From Faecalibacter rhinopitheci (GTDB taxonomy: Bacteria > Bacteroidota > Bacteroidia > Flavobacteriales > Weeksellaceae), in assembly GCF_015234135.1 (NCBI RefSeq), contig NZ_JADGIK010000001.1, positions 434,001 through 498,000 of the forward strand: a DNA stretch of 64,000 bases. The letters run 5' to 3'. The translations under genes and the position numbers were made by a program. Position 1 is the first letter of the stretch, and each line of letters begins with the position of its first letter. This document shows positions 45,084-53,416 of this stretch, piece by piece. The notes under the pieces were generated by a model. The model did no database searches. It worked only from the letters and a program-made list of their open reading frames with translations, and was not told the origin of the DNA.

Positions 45084-46454
45084 ATGAATATAAAGACACT
45101 AGTTGTATGTTTAGGTTTAGGAACATTGATTGGTTTTCAATCATGTCGAGAAGATTTCGATTATGATCCTATTTCATCTGACTTACGATTTAATACAGAT
45201 ACTATTTCGGTAGATACGGTATATAATTATTCAAAATCTGAAACATACGTTTTAAAAATATATAACCCAGATGACAAAGATTTAGTTATCCCACATATTT
45301 CTTTGGCTAAAGGGGAAAATTCTTATTTTAACATTAATGTAGACGGACAAGGAGGGTCAGACTTTAGAAATGTTCCGATTCGTAAAAAAGATAGTCTTTT
45401 TGTTTTTGTAGAGATGGATGCTAAAGATGCTCCAATAAATCCATTTTATGATGATGAAATTATTATACAAACTACTCAGAACAAACAACATGTCAAACTC
45501 CTTTCTTGGGTTGAAAAGGCTAAAATTCATACTACAAATACATCACTTACAACTGCAAATTGGACTTCAGATGAAGCACAAGTAATTGATGGAAATCTAA
45601 CAATTACATCAAATCTAACGATAGACCAAGGAGCTAAAGTGTACTTTAAACGCGGTAGTAGTTTAACAATTGAGCCTAATGCAACATTAAACATTAATGG
45701 AACTTTAGGAAATGAGGTTAAGTTTAGATCTGCTCGTCATGATACTAAATATGATTCTTTACCTAATCAATGGAATAAGATTGAGTTAAAATCTAATAGT
45801 AAGTCGCACATCAATTATGCAAAAATTATTGGTGCTGATACTGGAATAGAAATAAATAATGCTGAATTAGATATTTCAAATTCATATATAGTAAATAATC
45901 AATCGTACGGAATATTAGCGAAAAATGCAAAAATTACAGGTTATAATGTTTTAATAAACAATGCTAATCTTGCTGCATTTGCAGTAGAAAATGGTGGAGA
46001 ATACTCTTTTTACCATTCTACGTTTGCTAATTTCTTTAATATGGTAGGGACAGCAGGACCTGCTTATAGTTTATATTTAAGCAATTATTCTAAAGAGACA
46101 ACGAATCCGCTTGTTAAAGCAACATTTTCTAATTGTATTTTCTATAATCAAAGAACTCCAAATGCTGTAGTTTTAGATAAAAAAGAAGGTTCAATTTTTA
46201 ATTATGATTTTGATACTAATTTGTTTAAAAATATAGACTTAACTACTCTTAATGTTTTAACAACAAATGGATTCACAAACTCTATCGTTGGTGATCCCTT
46301 ATTTAGAGATCCTAATTATACAAGTAATAAATTAAGCGTAGAGGAAAATTCTCCTGCATTAAATGCTGGGAAAATTAGTACAGCACAACAATATCCTATA
46401 GATTATTATGGGAAACCACGTGGAAGTAATCCTACGCTTGGAGCAATTCAATAA
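45084..46454 (+). CDS. Surface or periplasmic lipoprotein with right-handed beta-helix
   Basis: This 456-residue lipoprotein has a signal ending in the lipobox LIGFQSC (Cys at about 21). An N-terminal beta domain (about 30-140) is followed by a right-handed parallel beta-helix part with hydrophobic/Asn ladders (TSNLTIDQGAKVYFKRGSS, ISNSYIVNNQSYGILAKNAKITG) and a C-terminal SPALNAGKISTAQQYPIDYYGKPRG, typical of Bacteroidota surface proteins and polysaccharide-binding helices. No catalytic residues are evident, so an enzyme role is not supported. A palindrome terminator follows. Confidence 0.85.
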   Translation: MNIKTLVVCLGLGTLIGFQSCREDFDYDPISSDLRFNTDTISVDTVYNYSKSETYVLKIYNPDDKDLVIPHISLAKGENSYFNINVDGQGGSDFRNVPIRKKDSLFVFVEMDAKDAPINPFYDDEIIIQTTQNKQHVKLLSWVEKAKIHTTNTSLTTANWTSDEAQVIDGNLTITSNLTIDQGAKVYFKRGSSLTIEPNATLNINGTLGNEVKFRSARHDTKYDSLPNQWNKIELKSNSKSHINYAKIIGADTGIEINNAELDISNSYIVNNQSYGILAKNAKITGYNVLINNANLAAFAVENGGEYSFYHSTFANFFNMVGTAGPAYSLYLSNYSKETTNPLVKATFSNCIFYNQRTPNAVVLDKKEGSIFNYDFDTNLFKNIDLTTLNVLTTNGFTNSIVGDPLFRDPNYTSNKLSVEENSPALNAGKISTAQQYPIDYYGKPRGSNPTLGAIQ

Positions 46455-46457
46455 AAT

Positions 46458-46491
46458 AAAAAATCCAGTTAGTATACTAACTGGATTTTTT
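46458..46491. terminator. Bidirectional terminator
   Basis: A perfect 34-base palindrome lies between the convergent genes ending at 46454 and 46511. Confidence 0.9.
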
Positions 46492-46510
46492 TATATAAAA
46501 TAGATTATAA

Positions 46511-47191
46511 TTAGATTGTTAAATCTTCTCCTATTTCCAATAATACAAGTTCTATATTCTTATTAAAGAAGACTGATTTTGCTTCACCTTTATCAATCTT
46601 TATAGGTGGAAATGTATCAAAATGGTAACCTAACACTTTAGTAGTTCCTACAAATTCAGCTGCAATAACTGCATCTTTAGCTCCCATAGTAAAATTATCT
46701 CCAATTGGTAATACAGCTAAATCAATTTCACCTGCAATCTCTGGGATTAATTTCATTTCATAAGTTAATGCAGTATCTCCAGCAATATAAATGCGTTTTC
46801 CATTAGATTCTATAATATAACCGTTAGGATCGCCACCGTATGTACCGTCTGCAAAAGAAGATGAATGAAAAGCTATCGTAGAACGAATTGAACCAAAGTC
46901 AAAATCAAATTTACCACCAGTATTCATCCCATGAGAATCATACCCTTTGTTGGCATAATATCCTGCGATTTCTGCATTTGAAATAATCTTTGCTCCCGTT
47001 TTTTTAGCTAATTCTTCTACATCATATACATGATCTTGATGTGCATGAGTAATTACAATATAATCAGCCTTTAAATTTTCAAAATCTATAGACTTGGCTA
47101 ACTCATTGGGTGTAATAAATGGATCTACAACAATAGATTTTCCGTTTGCTTCTATCAATAATGAAGCGTGTCCTAAGTATTGTATTTTCAT
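46511..47191 (-). CDS. Metallo-beta-lactamase-fold hydrolase (UPF0173)
   Basis: This 226-residue protein has the metal-binding motif HAHQDH at 49-54 (His49, His51, Asp53, His54), a further metal-site Asp in IAGDTALTYEM and a C-terminal His in GYHFDTFPPI. It matches the UPF0173 family, which is a metal-dependent hydrolase of uncertain substrate. It lies 15 bases after menA in the same direction and is probably in its operon, but no role in menaquinone synthesis is established. Confidence 0.93.
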   Translation of the reverse strand: MKIQYLGHASLLIEANGKSIVVDPFITPNELAKSIDFENLKADYIVITHAHQDHVYDVEELAKKTGAKIISNAEIAGYYANKGYDSHGMNTGGKFDFDFGSIRSTIAFHSSSFADGTYGGDPNGYIIESNGKRIYIAGDTALTYEMKLIPEIAGEIDLAVLPIGDNFTMGAKDAVIAAEFVGTTKVLGYHFDTFPPIKIDKGEAKSVFFNKNIELVLLEIGEDLTI

Positions 47192-47206
47192 ATTTTTGTA
47201 TTTTAA

Positions 47207-48133
47207 TTATTTAACTAAAGTATCAATAAACCCAAAACCAATTAAGCCATATCCTAATAAAATTGCAAAAAATAAGGCCATCATTGCTACCGGTTTTAAA
47301 AATTTATCATATTCTTTAGGCTCTTTAACTTTAGTAATTTCTCTTCGAATAGAATTGGCAAGAAATATTAATATTAAAAATATAAGAACAGATATTTTAC
47401 CTTCTTTACCTGGAAGATTTAAAACAAATATAGCTCCGCATATAAAAGGTAAAGTCATTAAAATTAATTGATAAATTTTACTTTTTTCAAAACCAAGTTT
47501 AGAAGCAATCGTAATCTTATTATTTTTTACATCATTTTCTACATCGCGCATGTTGTTAAGATTAAGAACAGCCATACTCCAAAATCCCATAGCAGCAGCA
47601 GGTAAAACATTTAACCAATTAAAAGATTTAGAATATAAAAATTCGCCACCTAAGACTGCAACCAATCCAAAGAAAATAAAAACAAAAACATCTCCTAATC
47701 CCATATATCCATATGGTTTTTTGCCCATTGTGTAGAACATTGCTGCAAGTATAGAAGCTATACCTAACCCTATAAAAATTAATAAATAATTAATGTGATA
47801 TGGAACAAATGAAACATATAATAATGCAGCAATACAAACCAAAGATATTAAGACCATTATACTAATAGCCGTTTTCATTTCTTTTCTTGTGATTAAACCT
47901 GATGCAACAGCGCGTTGCTCTCCTACTCTATTATCGTCTGTTCCTTTAACAGCATCACCATAATCATTCGCAAAGTTTGATAAGATTTGAAAAGCTAACG
48001 TTGTTAACAAGGATAAAACAAATATGTCAGTTTGGTAAAAACCTTCATATTTAGCAATAAAACCTGCAAGTAATAAACCACTTAAAGATAGTGGTAGTGT
48101 TCGCAATCGTGCGGCAAGAATCCATTTTTTCAT
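47207..48133 (-). CDS. menA: 1,4-dihydroxy-2-naphthoate prenyltransferase MenA
   Basis: This 308-residue integral membrane enzyme has about eight to nine helices and joins the naphthoquinone ring to the polyprenyl tail in menaquinone synthesis. The prenyl-diphosphate-binding motif NDYGDAVKGTDD is at 56-67, and the second aspartate motif is NNMRDVENDVKNNK at about 193-206. menB lies 5.3 kb away, so the pathway is not clustered. TATCTTTG ends only 5 bases before the ATG, pointing to a leaderless transcript. Confidence 0.96.
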   Translation of the reverse strand: MKKWILAARLRTLPLSLSGLLLAGFIAKYEGFYQTDIFVLSLLTTLAFQILSNFANDYGDAVKGTDDNRVGEQRAVASGLITRKEMKTAISIMVLISLVCIAALLYVSFVPYHINYLLIFIGLGIASILAAMFYTMGKKPYGYMGLGDVFVFIFFGLVAVLGGEFLYSKSFNWLNVLPAAAMGFWSMAVLNLNNMRDVENDVKNNKITIASKLGFEKSKIYQLILMTLPFICGAIFVLNLPGKEGKISVLIFLILIFLANSIRREITKVKEPKEYDKFLKPVAMMALFFAILLGYGLIGFGFIDTLVK

Positions 48134-48138
48134 AAAAA

Positions 48139-48146
48139 CAAAGATA
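48139..48146 (-). promoter_or_regulatory. menA -7 element next to the start codon
   Basis: TATCTTTG on the minus strand, an exact match, ends 5 bases before the menA ATG, so transcription would start at or next to the start codon. Confidence 0.55.
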
Positions 48147-48214
48147 ATTAAGAATTCGTTTTTAGCGTAAATCTTTTCGTAGTATTATTGTAATTATAAA
48201 TACATCTTTTATAT

Positions 48215-49048
48215 ATGGCCAAGAAAAAGACAACTTCAAAAACAGAACGTAAAATTCCCTACCAACTTATCATTTTTGGTGTAATTACTGTATTTTTAGT
48301 TGCATTTACCATACACTATCGTCATGGAATTAATTATTGGATTAAAACGGCTTCACGAAAATTAAAAGGTGAAGATATAAATACAAGTAGCACGTTAACA
48401 AAATATGATTTACGAAACATTGAGTTAATGGATCGCTACTATCTTAAAACATTTGGCTTAGACGTTTCTCAATACCAAGGAGATATAGATTGGACAAAAA
48501 TGAATATGGTGTATGATATTTATCCCATCAATTTCGTCTTTATACGTTCTACTATGGGAGGATTTAATAGAGACAAAAAATTTAATGAAAATTGGATGGG
48601 TGCAAAACAAAACAATTTCATTCGTGGAGCCTATCATTTTTATCGCCCAGATGAGAATTCGACTGCACAGGCACAAAACTTTATTCAGCAGGTGAAATTA
48701 GAAACAGGCGACTTACCTCCTGTTTTGGATATTGAAACAATGCCACGTACCCAATCAATGGAACGCCTAATTGAAGGTTTAAAAAATTGGTGTACCCTTA
48801 TTGAAGAACATTATGGAATTAAACCTATCATCTATACTTCTGATAAATATTATGAAAATTTCTTAAAAGCACATTTTGAAGGATATATAATTTGGATAGC
48901 AAATTACAATTTTTTTGTAGAGAATATGAAACCACATTGGCAATTTTGGCAGTTTACGGAAAAAGGACAAATTAAAGGAACTAAATATAACGTAGACGTT
49001 AACATCTACGACGGAACTGTAGATGGATTAAAAAACTTGACGTTGTAA
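48215..49048 (+). CDS. Membrane-anchored GH25 lysozyme
   Basis: This 277-residue protein has a basic N-terminus, a membrane anchor at about 16-34 and a glycoside hydrolase 25 domain from about 78. Likely catalytic residues are Asp83 in GLDVSQYQGDIDW and the DxE pair Asp172/Glu174 in DLPPVLDIE, and the aromatic substrate cleft is present (RGAYHFYRP and WQFWQFTEKG). GH25 enzymes cut muramic acid linkages in peptidoglycan; an anchored form fits remodelling of the cell's own wall. It is a single gene, divergent from menA. Confidence 0.92.
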   Translation: MAKKKTTSKTERKIPYQLIIFGVITVFLVAFTIHYRHGINYWIKTASRKLKGEDINTSSTLTKYDLRNIELMDRYYLKTFGLDVSQYQGDIDWTKMNMVYDIYPINFVFIRSTMGGFNRDKKFNENWMGAKQNNFIRGAYHFYRPDENSTAQAQNFIQQVKLETGDLPPVLDIETMPRTQSMERLIEGLKNWCTLIEEHYGIKPIIYTSDKYYENFLKAHFEGYIIWIANYNFFVENMKPHWQFWQFTEKGQIKGTKYNVDVNIYDGTVDGLKNLTL

Positions 49049-49075
49049 TTTAACTTACTCAAAATCATTTATAAT

Positions 49076-49312
49076 TTATCCTCTAAATGCATTAACCATT
49101 AAAATAAAAACAATCAAAAATGGTAAAAGCGCTAAAAAGCTATACGTAATTTTTACTTTTAGCTTTGCTTTTGAAACAAATGCGATAAAGATTGAATTGA
49201 GTAAGCCGATTATAATACTCAAAACTAATCCTGATAAATAGAACATTTTTCCCGTTGTATATATCCATCTTAAATTTGAAAAACGAAAACCCTCTACCAG
49301 AAAATTCACCAT
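49076..49312 (-). CDS. Small membrane protein, possibly truncated by an upstream in-frame stop
   Basis: From ATG 49312 the frame gives a 78-residue protein with two clear hydrophobic helices, at about 24-46 and 53-73, and unknown function. In the same frame 24 codons upstream there is an ATG (49384) followed by MNNSI, a TAA stop (49369-49367), and 18 further codons (IWFKRITFALIILFVGAI) that read into this gene and supply a natural first helix. This suggests an older gene of about 102 codons interrupted by a nonsense change at codon 6. Whether the present gene is translated from the internal ATG is unknown. Confidence 0.55.
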   Translation of the reverse strand: MVNFLVEGFRFSNLRWIYTTGKMFYLSGLVLSIIIGLLNSIFIAFVSKAKLKVKITYSFLALLPFLIVFILMVNAFRG

Positions 49313-49414
49313 AATTGCTCCTACAAAAAGTATAATTAAAGCAAAGGTTATTCTTTTAAACCAAATTTATATTGAATTATTCATACTGTATAGTTTATTA
49401 TTAATCTAGTCAAA

Positions 49415-49440
49415 AAAAGCGAATCATAAGATTCGCTTTT
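49415..49440 (-). terminator. Terminator of the 49.4-50.3 kb lipoprotein gene
   Basis: AAAAGCGAATC pairs with GATTCGCTTTT across a 4-base loop, immediately after the gene stop on the minus strand. The stem nearly repeats that at 50421-50443. Confidence 0.85.
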
Positions 49441-49445
49441 AATTT

Positions 49446-50285
49446 TTATCTTGTTAAATCAATTTCGTTATTTTCATAAAAATACAGAATATCAAATTCG
49501 TTATGTCTTGATAAGACACCATCATAATAACTTTTTTCAATCACATGTCTATAGTTATTTACTGAAAGTGAACGATCAAAAAATCGATCCAACAAATACA
49601 ATTGTTTAAATGGATTCTTCGAATTATCATAATTCTTTAAAATCTTCACTTGTTTAGTTTTAAATCGATCAAAATCATAATTTGTATTTAAATTGGCATC
49701 TAGGACGACATTTTGAGAAATAATACTATCCAAATTATTTTTGGCATTAAAATAATAAATGGATTCAATTCCATAATCTGAATAATTATTATTAGAAGAA
49801 TCTGTCCAATAAATTATTTTTTTGCTTAATCTATCGTTTTGATAAAAATACTTTGTACGAGTATCTAAGCCTTCTATTTTACTAATATGATATTCTTTGG
49901 AAGAAATTATTTTATTGTTTTCTACTACAAATTCAGCTCTAAAATTACTAACATAAGAATCTATTGTATTCTTTTTAAGTCTCAAAACTTTATTACCATT
50001 GTACTGATATTCCTCGTATCGAGTTGAGTCAAATACTGAAGAAATCCTATGTCCACTAGGTAGAGATACAAAATCACCTAAAACTTGAATTGGTAAATTA
50101 TTTTCAGAATATTTAATTTTAATAAGTCCATAATCCATTGGCCATATATTAGCTTCCGATAAAAATCTATAATTAAATGAATCCGGCAGAATTAATAAAT
50201 TTTCATCAGAATTAAAATCGTCATCATTATTATCTGTACACGATAAAAGTAAAAATGGCAATAAAAAGCAAAAGAGTTTTTTCAT
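49446..50285 (-). CDS. Lipoprotein of unknown function
   Basis: This 279-residue protein starts at 50285 with MKKLFCFLLPFLLLSC, a clear lipobox with the lipidated Cys at 16 (the frame to 50330 lacks a signal and is rejected). An acidic run follows directly (DNNDDDFNSDEN), a pattern that can mark lipoproteins for the cell surface in Bacteroidota. The body alternates Tyr/Asn-rich strands (YQYNGNKVLRLKKNTID, YFYQNDRLSKKIIY), resembling YD-repeat-like beta structure. No domain is recognised. Confidence 0.75.
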   Translation of the reverse strand: MKKLFCFLLPFLLLSCTDNNDDDFNSDENLLILPDSFNYRFLSEANIWPMDYGLIKIKYSENNLPIQVLGDFVSLPSGHRISSVFDSTRYEEYQYNGNKVLRLKKNTIDSYVSNFRAEFVVENNKIISSKEYHISKIEGLDTRTKYFYQNDRLSKKIIYWTDSSNNNYSDYGIESIYYFNAKNNLDSIISQNVVLDANLNTNYDFDRFKTKQVKILKNYDNSKNPFKQLYLLDRFFDRSLSVNNYRHVIEKSYYDGVLSRHNEFDILYFYENNEIDLTR

Positions 50286-50420
50286 AGATTTATTTTGGCG
50301 AAAATAAAGATTTTTATTTAAAAACGTCATAATTCAATACATCTAATCAGTTTATTTAAAACAAACATTTCTGTGTAATTTATTATTAGCGTTACGAATT
50401 GTTTACATTTTATATAAAAA

Positions 50421-50443
50421 AAACGAATCCTAAGATTCGCTTT
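50421..50443 (-). terminator. Terminator of the outer-membrane protein gene
   Basis: CGAATC pairs with GATTCG across CTAA with A/T flanks, after the stop of the minus-strand gene at 50452. It shares its loop and core with the terminator at 49415. Confidence 0.7.
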
Positions 50444-50451
50444 CAACTTAT

Positions 50452-51117
50452 TTATTGTTCTTGTTTAATTAAATCAAACATATATCTTAATCCGATTCCA
50501 AAACCCATTCCTTGATTCCCAAATGATCCATAACTGGTATTCATTTTAGAAATACTTGCATCACCGTGAAAATCTACAACAGCAAGCAATTTATTTTGAA
50601 TTAACACACGTTCTACGCCTAGATGATAAAGAAAATTAACTTCGTTCTCACGTACAACAATTGGCTCTTTTAAATCAGGAAAAGCGATCATTGGATCTAA
50701 TTCTCCAGTATAAAAGTTTTTAGAATCTAGTTTATTATAACCAATTCCGACACCCATTGTAATAATCCATTTAGGTGAAATTTCTCTCGCAGCACCAATG
50801 ATTAATCCAACGCCATTCGCATCAATTTTGTATTCACTAGAAGAATATCGTTCACTTACCGAACCACGCTGTTGATTATTATAAAATGCTGTTAAACGAA
50901 CATTCATATTATCACTCGGTTTTTTAAAATTGTATACTGCTTGTACACCATATTCTACATTCCAAGTTGCATCTCCGATAACAGCACGTTTTTGATCCGA
51001 TTTACGATCCACAATATTATTTGAACGATAACCAATAGTTGGCCCAAATTCTATAGTTTGAGCAAATGAAAGAACGCCTAAAGATAATGCGGCAATAGAT
51101 AGTATTTTTTTAGTCAT
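50452..51117 (-). CDS. Outer-membrane beta-barrel protein
   Basis: This 221-residue protein starts at 51117 with MTKKILSIAALSLGVLSFAQ, a clean signal peptide; the frame reaches to 51141 but that extension would precede the signal. The mature part has alternating strands ending in aromatic residues (EFGPTIGYRSNN, VRLTAFYNNQQRG, WIITMGVGIGYNKL, MGFGIGLRYMFDL), as in OmpW/OprB-like 8-stranded barrels. The function is unknown. It is transcribed with its own terminator, and the MFS exporter upstream in the same direction lies 41 bases away. Confidence 0.75.
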   Translation of the reverse strand: MTKKILSIAALSLGVLSFAQTIEFGPTIGYRSNNIVDRKSDQKRAVIGDATWNVEYGVQAVYNFKKPSDNMNVRLTAFYNNQQRGSVSERYSSSEYKIDANGVGLIIGAAREISPKWIITMGVGIGYNKLDSKNFYTGELDPMIAFPDLKEPIVVRENEVNFLYHLGVERVLIQNKLLAVVDFHGDASISKMNTSYGSFGNQGMGFGIGLRYMFDLIKQEQ

Positions 51118-51158
51118 TTTTAATTTTTGGTTGAAAATCAAACAAAACTATTAAAAAA

Positions 51159-52409
51159 CTACTTTAATTCAACAATTCTAATTTGCTTAATTAAAATTGC
51201 AATTACAATTACTGTAATAATCGTCATTGATCCTCCAAAAATAATTGCAGGAACTAATCCTAAAAATGTAGCTGCAATTCCACTTTCTAATGCGCCTAAT
51301 TCGTTGGATGAACTGACGAAAATTGAATTTACCGAGGAAACCCGACCTTTTAAATTCTCAGGTGTTTTGATTTGTAAAATACTTTGACGAATCACCATCG
51401 AAACCGCATCGAATGCACCGGCTAACATTAAGATAGCAAAACATAGATATACATTTCGCGTCAAACCGAAGGCAATAATACAAATGCCAAATAAGGCTAC
51501 TGCACCTAATAATTTTGGTCCTACATTTCCTTTTAATAACATTGGAATAGAGGATAAAAAGAACATCATAATTAATGAACCTATTCCGTGAGCCGAACGT
51601 AAAAACCCGAACGTTTCTGGCCCTTCTTTTAATACTTTCTCTACGAATGCAGGTAATAATGATTCTGCTCCCCCAAAGAATACTGCAAACATATCTAAAC
51701 TTAAGACGGCTAAAATAATCGGCGTTGCCCAAATGAATTTCAACCCTTCTTTGATGCGTTGCATGGCTGATTCTGTGGATTCTGATTCCGATTTATCAGG
51801 TGGTTTTGGCGAAATTAATAAAATCATCACCATCGAAATACACATAATGATAAAAGCTGTAACTAATGCCGATTCGATTCCAAATTGTGCCAACAATAAT
51901 CCTCCTGCTAAAGGTCCTAATACCGATCCAATCATAAAAGCAGAAGACGATAATGGAATTGCTTTCGTGTAATTTTCTTTTCGAACAACTAAGGCTAACA
52001 ATGCGAAAAGCGATGGTCCACTGAAGGCTCGCGTTAATCCTAAAATAAAAAAGGCTAAATAACACACACCTAAATAAACCGGAATTCCGATTTGATTACG
52101 AATGGATTCTAAGTTAACAAACATCAACACAAAAGACGTGATCATGTAACATCCAATGCAAATCAATAATATTTTTCGTTTGTCTAATTTATCGACCAAT
52201 TGACCTGCATAAAAAGCGGTTAATAGAATTGGTGCAAACTCGAATAATCCGATTAACCCTAAATAAATCTCTTTTTGTGTGACTTTGAAAATCTCATAGG
52301 CAACGGAAGTACTTTGGATAAACAAAGCAAAAATCAACGAGAAACGTAAAAAGATAAACGGTATAAATTCTTTGTTCTTCCAAACGGATGGAACTTGATT
52401 GGAATCCAT
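51159..52409 (-). CDS. MFS-family exporter
   Basis: This 416-residue transporter has 12 predicted helices and the MFS_3 (EntS/TetV-like) pattern: LGLIGLFEFAPILLTAFYAGQLVDKLDKRK at about 51-80 contains motif A, and the second half repeats it around LKGRVSSVNSIFVSSSNELG. It probably exports a small molecule or siderophore by proton antiport; the substrate cannot be read from the sequence. No siderophore genes are adjacent. It is likely followed by the outer-membrane protein gene in one transcript. Confidence 0.9.
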   Translation of the reverse strand: MDSNQVPSVWKNKEFIPFIFLRFSLIFALFIQSTSVAYEIFKVTQKEIYLGLIGLFEFAPILLTAFYAGQLVDKLDKRKILLICIGCYMITSFVLMFVNLESIRNQIGIPVYLGVCYLAFFILGLTRAFSGPSLFALLALVVRKENYTKAIPLSSSAFMIGSVLGPLAGGLLLAQFGIESALVTAFIIMCISMVMILLISPKPPDKSESESTESAMQRIKEGLKFIWATPIILAVLSLDMFAVFFGGAESLLPAFVEKVLKEGPETFGFLRSAHGIGSLIMMFFLSSIPMLLKGNVGPKLLGAVALFGICIIAFGLTRNVYLCFAILMLAGAFDAVSMVIRQSILQIKTPENLKGRVSSVNSIFVSSSNELGALESGIAATFLGLVPAIIFGGSMTIITVIVIAILIKQIRIVELK

Positions 52410-52517
52410 AAATGTATTTTTATATAAATGTAATTTTATCGGCTGAATTGAAAAAATTATTTAAGATGTAATATTGATTTGAATCGCTTTAAAACATTTC
52501 TAAACTCGAAATTATTC

Positions 52518-52525
52518 TACATTTG
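52518..52525 (+). promoter_or_regulatory. -7 element of the GNAT gene
   Basis: TACATTTG fits TAnnTTTG and lies 26 bases before the ATG. No clear -33 box is seen. Confidence 0.45.
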
Positions 52526-52551
52526 TTCTCTAATTTAAAACAACTTCGGAA

Positions 52552-53055
52552 ATGAATGAATTGATGTATCGTGATGCTGAAATAAAAGATTTGGAACGAA
52601 TTGTAGACATTTATAATTCGACGATCGCTTCGCGTCTTGTCACTGCTGATACCGAACCCGTAAGTGTAGAAGATCGTTTACCTTGGTTTCACTCCCACAA
52701 TTCGGATAAAAGACCACTTTGGGTGATTGAGAATGAAGAAAACGAAATTATCGGTTGGGTAAGTTTACAATCCTTTTATGGTCGTCCGGCCTATGATGGA
52801 ACGGTAGAAATTAGTATTTATATGGACGAAAACCAACGTGGAAAAGGTTTAGGAAAACAAATTTTAACTGATTGTATCGAGAAATCAAAAGCTTTAGGCG
52901 TGAAAACGCTATTAGGATTTATTTTCGCTCATAACGTGCCGAGCATCAAATTATTCCAACGTTTAGGATTTGAAGAATGGGCTTTGTTTCCAAATATCGC
53001 TGAGATGGACGAAAAAGAATTTAGTTTGAAAATTTTAGGAAAACGTATTCAGTAA
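52552..53055 (+). CDS. GNAT N-acetyltransferase (phosphinothricin-acetyltransferase-like)
   Basis: This 167-residue acetyltransferase has the GNAT motif A in the acetyl-CoA loop RGKGLGKQIL at about 96-105 and the start YRDAEIKDLERIVDIYNSTIASR typical of the phosphinothricin/methionine-sulfoximine acetyltransferase branch. GRPAYDGTVEISIYM and LGFIFAHNVPSIKLFQRLGFEEW are also characteristic. It probably N-acetylates small amino-acid analogues, with the native substrate unknown. A second ATG at codon 5 could be the start. It is a single gene. Confidence 0.88.
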   Translation: MNELMYRDAEIKDLERIVDIYNSTIASRLVTADTEPVSVEDRLPWFHSHNSDKRPLWVIENEENEIIGWVSLQSFYGRPAYDGTVEISIYMDENQRGKGLGKQILTDCIEKSKALGVKTLLGFIFAHNVPSIKLFQRLGFEEWALFPNIAEMDEKEFSLKILGKRIQ

Positions 53056-53138
53056 AGGGCTTAAAATTTTCGATAAATTAAGCATAATATCTTTTATCTG
53101 TAATCTTTTCTATACCGTTTACTAATCACTTTATTATA

Positions 53139-53291
53139 TTAAACATAATATAGTAATGTCACAATGATCAATACAGAAACTAATATTATCATAGCTATTT
53201 TTTCTCTTTTATTCGAATCCGGAAATTTATAGATGGCAGCTGCGATTACAAAAACCGTTAGTAATATTCGATATAATTCTTTAAGCTCCAT
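53139..53291 (-). CDS. 50-residue two-helix membrane protein
   Basis: This gene is missing from length-filtered gene lists. ATG 53291 opens a frame of 50 codons ending at TAA 53139-53141: helices at about 7-21 (YRILLTVFVIAAAIY) and 32-49 (KIAMIILVSVLIIVTLLYY), joined by a charged turn (KFPDSNKREK). A start plus two complete helices and a stop just after the second are unlikely by chance. It fills part of the gap between the GNAT and menB genes. The function is unknown and the promoter is not clear. Confidence 0.5.
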   Translation of the reverse strand: MELKELYRILLTVFVIAAAIYKFPDSNKREKIAMIILVSVLIIVTLLYYV

Positions 53292-53368
53292 TTGTATAAA
53301 AACTTCAATTAATTTTTTAATATAACTAAATATTAATTAAAACACCGAAATTTAGTCATATTAAATGA

Positions 53369-53397
53369 AAAAGCGAAACCTCATCGGTTTCGCTTTT
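53369..53397 (-). terminator. menB terminator
   Basis: AAAAGCGAAACC pairs with GGTTTCGCTTTT across a 5-base loop with a T-run on the minus strand, directly after the menB stop. Confidence 0.9.
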
Positions 53398-53416
53398 CAT
53401 TATATTATTTATCTGA

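Noticed and set aside
47094-47471. Plus-strand frame opposite menA and the MBL-fold gene.
   Set aside because: It is antisense to real genes whose motifs are intact.
51358-51732. A second minus-strand frame inside the MFS gene.
   Set aside because: It is an out-of-frame shadow of the transporter with no recognisable domain.
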